From Polyangiaceae bacterium (GTDB lineage: Bacteria; Myxococcota_A; Polyangia; Polyangiales; Polyangiaceae), in assembly GCA_020633235.1 (NCBI GenBank), contig JACKEA010000009.1, forward strand, positions 124,001 to 188,000: a stretch of DNA of 64,000 nt, read 5' to 3'. The notes under the pieces are model-generated. The model did no database searches. It saw nothing but the letters and a program-made list of their open reading frames with translations, and had not been told where the DNA came from. Positions 9,162 to 21,074 of the stretch are shown here, piece after piece. Numbering within the stretch: the stretch's first letter is position 1; the number at the start of each line of letters is the position of its first letter. A program made the position numbers and the translations under genes.

Positions 9162-9643
9162 CAGCGCTTGCCTCGCCGGCCACCGAACACGTCCGCTGCG
9201 TCGTCTTCTTCACGCGCTTCGATCTGCGCCGCTCGTTCCTGGCGCCAGCGTTGTCGGTGCTCGGCGACCGCTTTGGCATCCGCGTCGGCACCAGCAAGGG
9301 CGCGTCGACGACGTTCTTCCTCGACTTGCTCCTCGCGGAGCTCCTGCGACAGCTCTTGCTCCCGCTGGCCGAGCGCCTCGATGTGCGCGGCGCCCTGCGC
9401 CGCGAAGCGCGCCGCCGCAGCCAAATCCGCCACCCGCGCTCCGCCGTCCTCCACCCGATCCCGCTCGGCCGTCACCGCTTCTCCGACCCGCGCCTGCTCC
9501 GCTTCTCGCTGGCGGCGCGCCTGCTCCGCCCGCGCCTGGGCGGCATCCGTGCGCTGTCGCTGGTCGGCCACCTCCCGCGCACGCTCGTCCACGCGCTGCT
9601 CGCGCAGCGAGACGAGGGCCTCGAGGGGGTAGCGGTTCTTCAC
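9161..9643 (-). CDS. FliJ/SctO-like coiled-coil protein
   Basis: The 160-residue protein is almost entirely a charged helical coiled coil rich in Arg, Glu, Gln and Ala. The start, with its RYPLEALVSLREQ pattern, resembles FliJ and the type III secretion stalk proteins YscO/SctO, which begin with a similar F-LE-L-R motif before a long hairpin of helices. Those proteins bind the export ATPase ring. No other flagellar or type III secretion gene lies in this window, so the call rests on architecture alone. It could equally be an unrelated coiled-coil partner of the transglycosylase encoded directly downstream. Confidence 0.55.
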   Translation of the reverse strand: MKNRYPLEALVSLREQRVDERAREVADQRQRTDAAQARAEQARRQREAEQARVGEAVTAERDRVEDGGARVADLAAAARFAAQGAAHIEALGQREQELSQELREEQVEEERRRRALAGADADAKAVAEHRQRWRQERAAQIEAREEDDAADVFGGRRGKR

Positions 9644-9750
9644 GTTCCTGACCCTAACGCAGGCTTTCCGGCTGGGCGACTTCGCGGCCCCAGCCCTTCC
9701 TGCCTCGCGTATTTTCCCTGAATTTCCGCTAACCTCGCGCCGCCCATCCC

Positions 9751-11952
9751 GTGACCTCCTCCGCCCAAAGCCAAGAGCGCCCCGGCCGCTTCGGCGCCTT
9801 CGCCGGCGTCTTCACGCCCAGCATCCTCACGATCCTCGGCGTCATCATGTACCTGCGCTTCGGCTGGGTGGTCGGCAACGCCGGCCTGGTCGGGGCACTG
9901 ATCATCGTGGGCGTCTCCCACCTGATAACGATTGCCACCGGCCTCTCCATTTCCAGCATCGCCACGAACCGCACGGTGGGGGCGGGGGGCGCCTACAACA
10001 TCATCAGCCGTTCCTTGGGCGCTCCCTCCGGGGCCGCCATCGGCATCCCGCTGTTCTTGGGCCAGGCGTTGAGCGTCAGCTTCTACGTGGTGGGCTTCGT
10101 CGAATCCCTCGGCGAGCTGTGGCCCGGGCTCTCGCCGCGCATCGCCGGAAGCATCGTCTGCATCCTGCTCACGGTGCTGTCGGCCAAGAGCGCCGACCTC
10201 GCCATCAAGAGCCAGTACCTGGTGATGGCGGCCATCGGTCTGTCCCTGGTCTCGTTCTTCTCCGGCAGCGCCCCGAACCCTCCTGAGACCGTCGCCCTCC
10301 ACGCGCCCCATGGCGCCGTGCCCTTCGGCAAGGTGTTCGCCGTGTTCTTCCCCGCCGTCACCGGAATCATGGCGGGCGTCGGCATGTCCGGCGATCTCAA
10401 GAATCCGCGGCGTGCCTTGCCCCTCGGCACGCTGCTCGCGATCCTCACCGGCTTCGTGATCTATGCGGCGTTCCCCTTCTGGCTCGCCCACAACGCCAGC
10501 AGCGAGGAGCTCATCGCCAACAAGCGCATCGTTTGGCACATCGCGCGCTTCGACTCGATGATCTACGCGGGAGTGTGGGGCGCCACCTTGTCGAGTGCCG
10601 TAGGCAGTCTGCTCACGGCGCCGCGCACCGTGCAGGCGCTGGCCGCGGATCGCCTCGCACCCCGCTTGCTCTCGCGGGGCTCGGGTCCACACAACGAACC
10701 GCGCTGGGGCATGGCCGCCACCTTCCTACTGGCGGAGGTCGGCATCCTACTCGGCAACCTGGATCTCATCGCCAACCTGCTCACGATGTTCTTCCTGGCC
10801 ACCTACGGCTTCACGAACCTCGCCTGCGGGCTCGAACGTTGGGCCGCGAGCCCGAGCTTCCGCCCCGACTTTCGTGTGCCCTCCTGGGTGAGCCTGGCGG
10901 GCGCCCTCGGCTGTTTCTACGTGATGAGCATCATCGACCTGCCGGCGATGATCGGCGCCTTCGTGATCTGCGGCGGCATCTTCGTGTGGACGCAACGCCG
11001 AGTCTTCGACACCACCTACGGCGATGCCCGCCACGGCATCTGGTCGGCGCTCGTGCGCACCGCTCTCTTGCGCCTGCGACGCATCGAATACCATCCGCTG
11101 AACTGGCGACCGAACCTCGTGATCATGGGCGGCGGCATCGAACGCCGACCGCACCTGCTCGAGCTGGGCAGCACCATCGTTCAAGACCGAGGCATCGTGA
11201 CCTACTTCCACCTGCTCAAGGGCAGCGTGGACGACAACGCCACGCTGCGAAAGCGCCTGCTCGGCGAGATGGACGAGCATGTCGCCGGCAAGTACGAAAA
11301 TGTGTTCTCCCGGGCGGAGGTAGTGAGCGACATCTATCAAGGCGCCGTGAGCGTGGCGCAGTCCTACGGCGTGGGTGGATTCGAGGCCAACACCGTGATG
11401 CTCGGCTGGCCGCAGAAGGCCGAGCGGGTCCCGCCCTACGTCGACATGCTCCACGATCTCTCGCTCTTGGACCGCTCGCTGCTCTTGGTGCGCCACAATC
11501 CGGAGCGCGGCTTCGGGAACTACCGGCACATCCAGATCTGGTGGGGCGGACTGCAGGGCAACGGCGGCCTCATGCTGCTGCTCGCCTACCTGATCACCGC
11601 CCACGACCACTGGCGCCGTGCAAAGGTCACCGTGGTCACGGTGGTGTCCACGGAAGAAGAGCGCGTCGCCACCCACGGCGCCATCGAACGCGTGCTCTCC
11701 GGTGCGCGCCTCTCGGCCGCGCCTCGGGTAATCGTGCGCGGGGATCGTTCCATCGGCGACATCATGCAATCGGAGAGCGCCGACGTGGACCTCGCCATCA
11801 TCGGCATCCGCCTCCCGGACCGCGGACAGGCCGCCGAGCCCTTCTTCGACCGCATGAACGAGCTGCTCTCCCACCTGCCCACCACGGTGATGGTCCACAG
11901 CGCCCGCGGCTTCCAGGGCGAGCCGGTGCTGTTCGACGACCCGCCCTCTTGA
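9751..11952 (+). CDS. SLC12-type cation-chloride cotransporter (APC superfamily)
   Basis: This 733-residue protein starts at GTG 9751. About twelve membrane segments occupy residues 20-430. The first reads FTPSILTILGVIMYLRFGWVVG, close to the first helix of animal Na-K-Cl and K-Cl cotransporters. TVGAGGAYNIISRSLG and a PAVTGIMAGVGMSGDL stretch follow, both like the SLC12 family. A cytoplasmic C-terminal domain of about 290 residues covers the rest, as in eukaryotic relatives. It probably couples K+ and/or Na+ to Cl- transport. The exact ions cannot be assigned, and a general amino acid permease is the alternative. It stands alone, divergent from the FliJ-like gene. Confidence 0.8.
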   Translation: MTSSAQSQERPGRFGAFAGVFTPSILTILGVIMYLRFGWVVGNAGLVGALIIVGVSHLITIATGLSISSIATNRTVGAGGAYNIISRSLGAPSGAAIGIPLFLGQALSVSFYVVGFVESLGELWPGLSPRIAGSIVCILLTVLSAKSADLAIKSQYLVMAAIGLSLVSFFSGSAPNPPETVALHAPHGAVPFGKVFAVFFPAVTGIMAGVGMSGDLKNPRRALPLGTLLAILTGFVIYAAFPFWLAHNASSEELIANKRIVWHIARFDSMIYAGVWGATLSSAVGSLLTAPRTVQALAADRLAPRLLSRGSGPHNEPRWGMAATFLLAEVGILLGNLDLIANLLTMFFLATYGFTNLACGLERWAASPSFRPDFRVPSWVSLAGALGCFYVMSIIDLPAMIGAFVICGGIFVWTQRRVFDTTYGDARHGIWSALVRTALLRLRRIEYHPLNWRPNLVIMGGGIERRPHLLELGSTIVQDRGIVTYFHLLKGSVDDNATLRKRLLGEMDEHVAGKYENVFSRAEVVSDIYQGAVSVAQSYGVGGFEANTVMLGWPQKAERVPPYVDMLHDLSLLDRSLLLVRHNPERGFGNYRHIQIWWGGLQGNGGLMLLLAYLITAHDHWRRAKVTVVTVVSTEEERVATHGAIERVLSGARLSAAPRVIVRGDRSIGDIMQSESADVDLAIIGIRLPDRGQAAEPFFDRMNELLSHLPTTVMVHSARGFQGEPVLFDDPPS

Positions 11953-11959
11953 ATCTGGG

Positions 11960-11987
11960 TGTTGGTCCGCCGCGGAAACGTCGCGGG
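11960..11987 (+). repeat. TTGGTCC hairpin element, copy A
   Basis: The sequence TGTTGGTCC leads into a short inverted repeat with stem CCGCG/CGCGG (11970-11974 with 11982-11986). It is one of six related intergenic elements in this window and lies just downstream of the cotransporter stop codon. Confidence 0.55.
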
Positions 11988-12007
11988 GTGAAAGTCCCTC
12001 TTCGAAG

Positions 12008-12608
12008 ATGCACAATCGGGCCATGGCTCGGCCGGCTGCGGCTGCGTTCTTGGGCGTGCTGCTCCTCGCGGCCGGCCTGCGCGCGCAAACGTCCCGGCTG
12101 TGGGGCGCTCAGGGCGAGCCAGGACGGCGAGGTCCCCCGCCGTCTCCGGCGGTGGTGGCGAACGTACGCGACTTCGGCGCCGCGGGCGACGGCACCACGG
12201 ACGAACGTGAGGAACGTGAGCTTCCTCGGCCTGCGGCTCGAACTTCAGCCAGACCGCCGACGTGCTGGTGGAAGACTTCGACATCGAGAACGGCTGGCGC
12301 CACAGCCTCACGGTGGACCATCGCAGCAACGGCACGGTGTTCTCCCGCGGCAGCGGCAGCCTGCCCCTGAGCCTCGATCACCACCGCGGCTCGCCCTTCG
12401 AGAACCTGTACACCGAGCTCGGTGACTACGACTTCTCGAGCGGAGGCAGCGCTTGCGCGGCCCCAACGCGGGCGCCCGCAACACCTACTGGAACTTGAGC
12501 GCCGCCATGCAGCCGTCGCTGTACTGGACTCGGGCTGCGGCTGCCGTCTCGCCCCCGACCCCAGCTCCCGCGCGGCGCTGTTCGGCGCGCTGGCGCTCCT
12601 GGCGCTGC

Positions 12609-12628
<20 letters not shown>
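12008..12628 (+). pseudogene. Decayed pectate-lyase-superfamily secreted protein with MYXO-CTERM-like tail
   Basis: The segment starts with ATG and a signal peptide (ATG at 12008 or 12023) and then reads NVRDFGAAGDGTTDE, the typical opening of right-handed beta-helix pectate-lyase-like proteins. Homologous-looking pieces then hop between frames: RNVSFLGLRLE near 12206, VLVEDFDIENGWRHSL near 12262 in another frame, GPNAGARNTYWNL near 12459 in the previous frame, and finally SGCGCR plus a hydrophobic stretch ending in TRRR (12530-12622) in the first frame. That tail matches the MYXO-CTERM surface-sorting signal of myxobacteria. The normal protein would be several hundred residues longer, so large internal deletions have also occurred. 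The tail runs into the 3' end of carB. Confidence 0.72.
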
Positions 12629-15962
<3,334 letters not shown>

Positions 15963-16104
15963 CTCACGGTGCTGCCCAGTGGATGGGCTCTCGCGCTCTA
16001 CCACACGCTGGTCGCGGCCTCGCGGACAAATCTGCCCGCGCCCAAAGCCCGCGGAAGGGCGGGGGGATCGCGCGGCGCGGGGCGCGCCGTGGTATGAATC
16101 GGCC

Positions 16105-16908
16105 ATGACGGGGTGCGTCCAGAGGGCGCGACGACTCGGAGCGGCGGCAATGGTGGCGGCAGCGTGCGCCACACTTTCCGCGCCGGTGCGCGCTCAGCCC
16201 AACGCGGACGAGCTCGCGCATCGCCACTTCGAGTCCGGCGTCGCGTACCTCCAGGAGAGCGACTACGAAAACGCGCTCAAGGCGTTCGAGAAATCGTACC
16301 AACTGTCCAAGCGCCCCGAGATCCTCCTGAACCTGGCCACGGTCCACGAACGCCTGGGGCAGCTCCAGCTCGCGGTGGACGCTCTGGAGGAGTACCTCCG
16401 GAAGGAACCCGACGGCGAGCATGCGGACACCGTGCGCGTGCGCATCGCCAATCTCCAGAAGAACATCGCGAAGCGAGACGCCGCGAAGAAGTCCGAGCCC
16501 CCACCCCCGCCGCCGCCCAAGAAGACGACGGAGAAGGCCGACGGCACGGAGCGCGAGCCCCCCGCAGCCAAGCCGGATCGTACGATCCCGTACGTAGCCT
16601 TGGGCCTCGGCGGCCTCGCCGCGGGCGGGGCGGTGCTCACCGGCATCTTGGCCAAGGGCGAGTACGACAGCGCCAAGGACGAGTGCGATCCGCATTGCCA
16701 AGAGAGCGACGTCTCGAGCGGCAAGTCCCTGGCCATGGTGAGCACGGTGCTCACGGGCGTCGCGGCAGTGGGAGTGGGCGTCGGCGTGATCTTGCTGCTG
16801 ACCGAGAAGCCGACGGCCGAGAAGCCCCCCAGCTCGGCCGGGGTTCCGCACTTCGACGTGGCCCTCGGGCCGCGGGGCGCCGCCGCCGCTGCGGCCTGGA
16901 AGTTCTGA
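16105..16908 (+). CDS. TPR-repeat secreted/membrane protein
   Basis: This 267-residue protein has a signal peptide ending near residue 29. TPR-like helices cover about 32-125 (HFESGVAYLQESDYENALKAF is a canonical repeat start). A Pro/Lys-rich linker follows, then two hydrophobic segments near 165-185 and 210-235. The ATG at 16105 was chosen for the signal peptide. The architecture repeats that of the gene at 1325 without the PEGA modules. The stop codon overlaps the next start by one base (TGATG), so the two are a coupled pair. It is divergent from carB. Function unknown; a periplasmic scaffold is inferred. Confidence 0.7.
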   Translation: MTGCVQRARRLGAAAMVAAACATLSAPVRAQPNADELAHRHFESGVAYLQESDYENALKAFEKSYQLSKRPEILLNLATVHERLGQLQLAVDALEEYLRKEPDGEHADTVRVRIANLQKNIAKRDAAKKSEPPPPPPPKKTTEKADGTEREPPAAKPDRTIPYVALGLGGLAAGGAVLTGILAKGEYDSAKDECDPHCQESDVSSGKSLAMVSTVLTGVAAVGVGVGVILLLTEKPTAEKPPSSAGVPHFDVALGPRGAAAAAAWKF

Positions 16909-18302
16909 TGAAACGCTGGTTTGCCGTGCTGGCGCTGGCCTCGGCGCCGATCGCCACCTCGTGCGCCTTCTTGCTGGACTTCGACGACCTGCAAGGCGGC
17001 GAGGGCAGCGCCGGCTCAGACGGCGGCAAGTCCTGCACCGCCGATCCGGAATGCAACGACGACAACCCGTGCACGGAGGATCGCTGCGATCTCACCAGCA
17101 ACACCTGCGTGAACGACGCGCGGGTCGTGGTTCGAGACGGCGAGCCGCGAACCATGGATGTCGCCGTCGCTCATCGCGTCAGCGTGGTCGCCAGCGGCGC
17201 CCGCTACTACGTGGCCGCCTTCACGGAAGACGAGCTGCAAACCCCCGACGTTCCTCTGTACTGGCTCGACATCAAGACGGACACTTGGACTCCCGTGGGC
17301 TCGCTGCAGAGCGCATCGCAGCTGAGCTTTCCCCCGGCGAGCAACGCCGCGCTGGTCGTCGACACCAGCGGCGGCGTGGAAGTCCACGCCTACGTAGCGC
17401 TGCTCCCGGACCCCGGTCAGCCGGGCCGGGTCTACCACGCGCGCATGGATGCGAGCCTCGCGGTGCAGGCGGCGGAACAGACCGACAGCGCCTTCAACTA
17501 CGGCCTGGGGCACCCGGAGCGCATGCCGGTCACCTGGCAGCTCGCCGACAACAAGATCTACGGCGCCTGGGTCAGCCCCACCGGCAGCATCTTCTTCCAC
17601 GCCCTCGGTCCGCTGCCGGAGCTGACCGAGCTCACCGTCGATCCGCCCGCGGAAATCGTCGCGCCGGCGGGCATCGGCTCCACGCCGGCGCTGTTCTGGG
17701 TGTCGGACACGCTGCACGCCGGACTGCCCAACAAGACCCCGGGCACCATCCCGGAGTGCGGCGCGGGCGGCGGCGCCTGGGTCAGCGCTCAGACGTCGTT
17801 CATCGAATACCAGAACACCTGGCTCGCCAGCTGGACCCGGCAGGGCGCGAACAAGCAGTTCGTCTCCGAGCTCGGCACCTTCGGCTGCAGCGATACCGCG
17901 AACCTGTGCGCCGGCCCCCCCTCCCCCGCCTGCGACCCCTCGCCCGTGCGACCGGACACGCGCGACGTCGCCGCCCAGTTCTACCGACGTCCCAGCGAGC
18001 CGACCCTCCTCTACCAGATCCTCGCGATCCCGACGGTCGACGTGGGAGGCAACACCGCGGCGTTGGGTCTCACGCTGCGGGAGGTCGACACCGAGCCGGA
18101 CGGTGGCGCCGTCAAGCCGCTCGACGAGCGCGTGCTGTCCACCACCGTCGTGGGCACCAACACCGCGGGGCCCGACTGGCCTGCGGTCGCCGTCGCGGAT
18201 CCCGAGCACTTCGCCGTTGCCTGGGTGGAGCCGGGGGCCCAGGGCGGGCGCCAGTCCGTGCGCCTCGAGCGGTTTCGCGTCTGCTACGACAACGTGAAAT
18301 AG
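16908..18302 (+). CDS. Secreted lipoprotein of unknown function
   Basis: This 464-residue protein has a lipoprotein signal (Cys19 in ATSC). A short Cys-rich segment follows (CTADPECNDDNPCTEDRCD), a pattern common in myxobacterial surface proteins. The remainder looks like an all-beta, possibly propeller-like, domain with repeated YWLD, WVS and AVAWVEPG-type strands and a few further Cys residues. I do not recognise a catalytic motif. Its start is coupled to the upstream TPR gene by a one-base overlap, suggesting the pair works together at the envelope. Confidence 0.7.
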   Translation: MKRWFAVLALASAPIATSCAFLLDFDDLQGGEGSAGSDGGKSCTADPECNDDNPCTEDRCDLTSNTCVNDARVVVRDGEPRTMDVAVAHRVSVVASGARYYVAAFTEDELQTPDVPLYWLDIKTDTWTPVGSLQSASQLSFPPASNAALVVDTSGGVEVHAYVALLPDPGQPGRVYHARMDASLAVQAAEQTDSAFNYGLGHPERMPVTWQLADNKIYGAWVSPTGSIFFHALGPLPELTELTVDPPAEIVAPAGIGSTPALFWVSDTLHAGLPNKTPGTIPECGAGGGAWVSAQTSFIEYQNTWLASWTRQGANKQFVSELGTFGCSDTANLCAGPPSPACDPSPVRPDTRDVAAQFYRRPSEPTLLYQILAIPTVDVGGNTAALGLTLREVDTEPDGGAVKPLDERVLSTTVVGTNTAGPDWPAVAVADPEHFAVAWVEPGAQGGRQSVRLERFRVCYDNVK

Positions 18303-18324
18303 CGGCGCGACGGCACCGCGCCGC
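18302..18324. terminator. GC-rich hairpin in convergent gap
   Basis: A perfect 8 bp stem (GCGGCGCG with CGCGCCGC) encloses a 7-base loop between two converging genes. No T-run follows, so this is a candidate bidirectional terminator or transcript-end stabiliser. Confidence 0.4.
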
Positions 18325-18339
18325 CCCGACATCCAAATG

Positions 18340-18693
18340 CTACTTGCGATCCATCAGTCGCAAGCTGGTGCCCACGACGCTCGACCAGGTGGCGAACTGC
18401 GCCCGCGGCACTTCCTTCTTCACCCGGGGTACGTCTTTGTCCGACACGTCCAGGAACACGAAGGGCACGGTGCGGAGGCGCGGCTCTGCCGCGAGCCAGC
18501 CGGCGGTGGCGCGACCGTGGGACGGCGACTCGCGCGAGTCCACCAGCACCAGATCGAAGCGTCGTCCTTCCAGCTGCGAACGGCACTCGGGATAACGCGG
18601 CTCGACGTGCTCGAGCTGGTGACCCGCCGCGGCGAGCTCCGCGAGCGCCGTCGTTCCGTCCTCGGTCATGCTGAGCAGCAGGATGCTGGCCAT
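18340..18693 (-). CDS. Degenerate receiver-like protein
   Basis: This 117-residue protein has an alternating beta/alpha pattern like a response-regulator receiver domain. The candidate phospho-acceptor Asp is in the third strand, FDLVLVDSRES, and an acidic pair (ED) sits after the first strand. The usual Thr/Ser of strand four is replaced (FVFLDVSD), and the conserved Lys of strand five is not evident. It is therefore either a pseudo-receiver or a divergent family member. There is no output domain. It converges on the lipoprotein gene at 16908, and no partner histidine kinase is adjacent. Confidence 0.6.
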   Translation of the reverse strand: MASILLLSMTEDGTTALAELAAAGHQLEHVEPRYPECRSQLEGRRFDLVLVDSRESPSHGRATAGWLAAEPRLRTVPFVFLDVSDKDVPRVKKEVPRAQFATWSSVVGTSLRLMDRK

Positions 18694-18782
18694 GGGTCCC
18701 CGCCCCCAAGGTAACGAGACACGCCACGCGCTGTCGAGGGACAGCAGTTGCCCCCTGCCCTCCGGAGTGGGATCCTACGCCC

Positions 18783-19949
18783 ATGGCGGTTCGGGTTCGG
18801 TGGGCGCGGGTCTTCTTCGCCTCGCTGATCGCGCTGGGAGTGGCGTGCTCGGCGAGCGGCAACGCGACGGACGGCAGCGGTGGCAGCGGCAATGTCGGCA
18901 ACGTCGGCGGTGGCGCTGGCAGCGCCGTGGGGGGCCAAGGCGGTAGCTCGGCCACCGGCGGCGGCGGTGCGTCCGGTGGCGGCGGCCAGCAACCGGACTC
19001 GAGCGCCGGCAGCGGCGGCGTCGCTACCAACGACATCTGCGGCAACGGCCAGGACGACGACGGCAACGGCCTCGCGGACGAAGGCTGCAGCTGCAATCAA
19101 GGCACCACCCAGGCGTGTTGGACGGGCCCCGCGGAGCGACGCAACAAGGGCGCGTGCAAAGACGGCCAGCAAGCCTGTGAGGCCTTCGGCGAGTTCTACA
19201 GCTGGGGCCAGTGCGTCGGTGAGGTGCTGCCCAGCCCCGAGGTACCCGGCAACGGCATCGACGAAGACTGCGACGGCGAGGATCCGGGTGGTCCGTGCGT
19301 GCCGACGGCGACCTTCGAGGATTGCTTCAGCGGCAAGGACGACGACTGCAACGGACTGCAGGGCTGTCAGGATCCGCAGTGCGCCAGCGTGTGCAACTGC
19401 GCCACGACGGAAGACTGCGGGGACGGCAAGGACAACGACTGCGACCAGCAGGTGGATTGCAAGGATGCGGACTGCGTGAACGCCACCGCGTGCAAACCCG
19501 TCAGCGGCTGCACGCCGCAGTTCCCATTCTTCCTCGAGATCCTGTGCGGCGACAACGTCGACAACGACTGTGACGGCAAGGTCGACTGCGACGATCCGGA
19601 CTGTATCTCCCCGGGAAACTGCGGCTGTGCCAGCAGCGAAACCGCCTGCAACGACGGCAAAGACGAGGACTGCGACAAGTCCACGGACTGCGCCGATCGC
19701 GACTGCCAGCAGTGCACCCCTGGCTCCGAGCGCTGGTGCGACGACCCGCAGTACTGCCACTGGGGCAAGCAGAAGTGCACCTCCGCCGGCAAATGGGGAG
19801 ACTGCGTGGAGAGCACCACCACCCCGCCGGGCTGCTCGGGCTCCCTGTACAGTGCAACTTGCTGCGTGAACGCCGGGCAATGCTGTCAGAACTATCCGAA
19901 GGACGACTCTTCCATCGGAAAGTGCGACAACATCGTCCAGTGCAAGTGA
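18783..19949 (+). CDS. MopE-like Cys/Asp-rich surface lipoprotein
   Basis: This 388-residue protein has a lipoprotein signal (GVAC, Cys22) and a long Gly/Ser-rich linker (about 24-75). Repeats of the type GNGIDEDCDGEDPG, DGKDNDCDQQVDC and DNVDNDCDGKVDC follow. This is the putative metal-binding motif found in MopE and many myxobacterial secreted proteins, where Asp/Asn side chains can bind Ca2+ and Cys pairs form disulphides. About 30 Cys residues are present. It is probably displayed on the cell surface. The next gene begins inside its stop codon. Confidence 0.8.
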   Translation: MAVRVRWARVFFASLIALGVACSASGNATDGSGGSGNVGNVGGGAGSAVGGQGGSSATGGGGASGGGGQQPDSSAGSGGVATNDICGNGQDDDGNGLADEGCSCNQGTTQACWTGPAERRNKGACKDGQQACEAFGEFYSWGQCVGEVLPSPEVPGNGIDEDCDGEDPGGPCVPTATFEDCFSGKDDDCNGLQGCQDPQCASVCNCATTEDCGDGKDNDCDQQVDCKDADCVNATACKPVSGCTPQFPFFLEILCGDNVDNDCDGKVDCDDPDCISPGNCGCASSETACNDGKDEDCDKSTDCADRDCQQCTPGSERWCDDPQYCHWGKQKCTSAGKWGDCVESTTTPPGCSGSLYSATCCVNAGQCCQNYPKDDSSIGKCDNIVQCK

Positions 19950-20866
19950 CGTCCTCCCTCACCGAGTCCGTTCACGCCTGGCGTGCGCGCGGGCGTTTCC
20001 TCACCATCGCGGGCCGCTCGCTGTTCGTGGTGGACGCGGGACCGCGCCACGCGCCGCCGGTGCTCTTGCTACACGGCTTTCCGTCCAGCTCCCACGACTT
20101 CCACCAGATCGTGCCTGCGCTCGAGCGCGATCATCGCGTGATCGCCTTCGACCTACCCGGCTTCGGCTTGAGCGACAAACCCACGGAGTACAGCTACTCC
20201 TTGGTGGAGCAGGCGGAGATCACCACGCTGTTGCTGCGTCACCTCGCCATCCACACCACGCAGATCGTCGCCCACGACATGGGCACCAGCGTGGCGAGCG
20301 AGCTCCTGGCCCTGCGCGAGCGCGGCCTCCTGCCCTTCGAGGTGGACGCCGTGGTGCTGATGAACGGCAGCGTGCACATCGAGCTCGCCCAGCTCACCCC
20401 TTCGCAAAAGCTCCTGCGCTCGCGCTTCGCGTCCACCTTCGTGAAGCTCTCGTCGCGCAAGCTGTTCGGCGCTCAAATCCACCGCATCGTGAGCCGCTCC
20501 TTGCCGGAGTCCGCGCTCGACGACATGTGGTGCCTGATGAATCACAAGGACGGCCTCGCGCGCTTGCCCCAGACCATCTCCTACGTCGCCGAGCGCACGC
20601 GCTTCTGGCACCGCTGGGTCGGCGCCCTCACCCGGCTGGACGTCCCCGCTCTGGTGCTGTGGGGCCCCGAAGACACGGTCGCCGTGATGGCCATCGGCGA
20701 GCGCCTCGCGAGCGAAATCCCCGGAGCCCGCCTCGAGCGCCTCGAGGGCCTCGGCCACTACCCACAGCTCGAGGATCCGGAGCGAGTGGGGAGCGTCTTG
20801 AGCGAGTTTTTGCGCACCGCCCGGCCCCGCCAGCCCATGCCCAGCCAGCCCGCGCTCTTGCGCTGA
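19946..20866 (+). CDS. Alpha/beta hydrolase of the MEST/epoxide-hydrolase-like group
   Basis: This 306-residue alpha/beta hydrolase has the oxyanion-hole motif LLLHGFPSSSHD and FDLPGFGLSDKP. The nucleophile elbow AHDMGTS supplies an Asp nucleophile, and the catalytic His is in GLGHYPQLEDP. An Asp nucleophile is typical of haloalkane dehalogenases and epoxide hydrolases rather than esterases. The RRFWHRWVGAL-like stretch (RTRFWHRWVGAL) and GHYPQLEDP closely recall the vertebrate MEST (PEG1) protein, from memory of its sequence. The GTG at 19946 overlaps the stop of the lipoprotein gene; a GTG two codons earlier is equally possible. The substrate is unknown. Confidence 0.82.
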   Translation: MTSSLTESVHAWRARGRFLTIAGRSLFVVDAGPRHAPPVLLLHGFPSSSHDFHQIVPALERDHRVIAFDLPGFGLSDKPTEYSYSLVEQAEITTLLLRHLAIHTTQIVAHDMGTSVASELLALRERGLLPFEVDAVVLMNGSVHIELAQLTPSQKLLRSRFASTFVKLSSRKLFGAQIHRIVSRSLPESALDDMWCLMNHKDGLARLPQTISYVAERTRFWHRWVGALTRLDVPALVLWGPEDTVAVMAIGERLASEIPGARLERLEGLGHYPQLEDPERVGSVLSEFLRTARPRQPMPSQPALLR

Positions 20867-20875
20867 CCGGGCCCT

Positions 20876-20936
20876 TTCCGCGCTGAACCAACATCATTCT
20901 CTTGAATGTCGGTCCGCCGCGGAACCTCCCGCCCCG
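20876..20936. repeat. Head-to-head pair of TTGGTCC-type elements, copy B
   Basis: CCGCGCTGAACCAACAT on the left faces ATGTCGGTCCGCCGCGG on the right, about 11 bases apart. Each half resembles the element seen at 11960, 27627 and 57231. The two halves are imperfect inverted copies and could form one longer hairpin downstream of the hydrolase gene. Confidence 0.5.
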
Positions 20937-20978
20937 CCAGGGCGGCACTGCACAGCCGTTCGCCCCCCTCGCCGGAGC

Positions 20979-21007
20979 TTGACGACCCCCCGGCCATCTG
21001 ACAGAAA
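20979..21007 (+). promoter_or_regulatory. Candidate promoter of rpmI-rplT-pheS
   Basis: TTGACG at 20979-20984 fits a sigma70 -35 box. A weak -10-like CAGAAA lies 17 bp later. It is placed about 100 bp before rpmI. The -10 box matches poorly, so this is tentative. Confidence 0.3.
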
Positions 21008-21074
21008 GCGCCTCCCCCCGGCCTTCGCTCGGCCCCGCCAAAGATGCTCTTCGGTGGGCGCTGCCGGGAAGCGC

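Noticed and set aside
12008..12370. Intact 120-residue gene
   Set aside because: Only the first ~66 residues resemble a family; the rest is a frame-shifted reading of the decayed beta-helix gene, so it is listed as a pseudogene.
18880..19020. GGC-rich repeat as a mobile or regulatory repeat
   Set aside because: It encodes the Gly/Ser linker of the MopE-like lipoprotein, a usual feature of these proteins.
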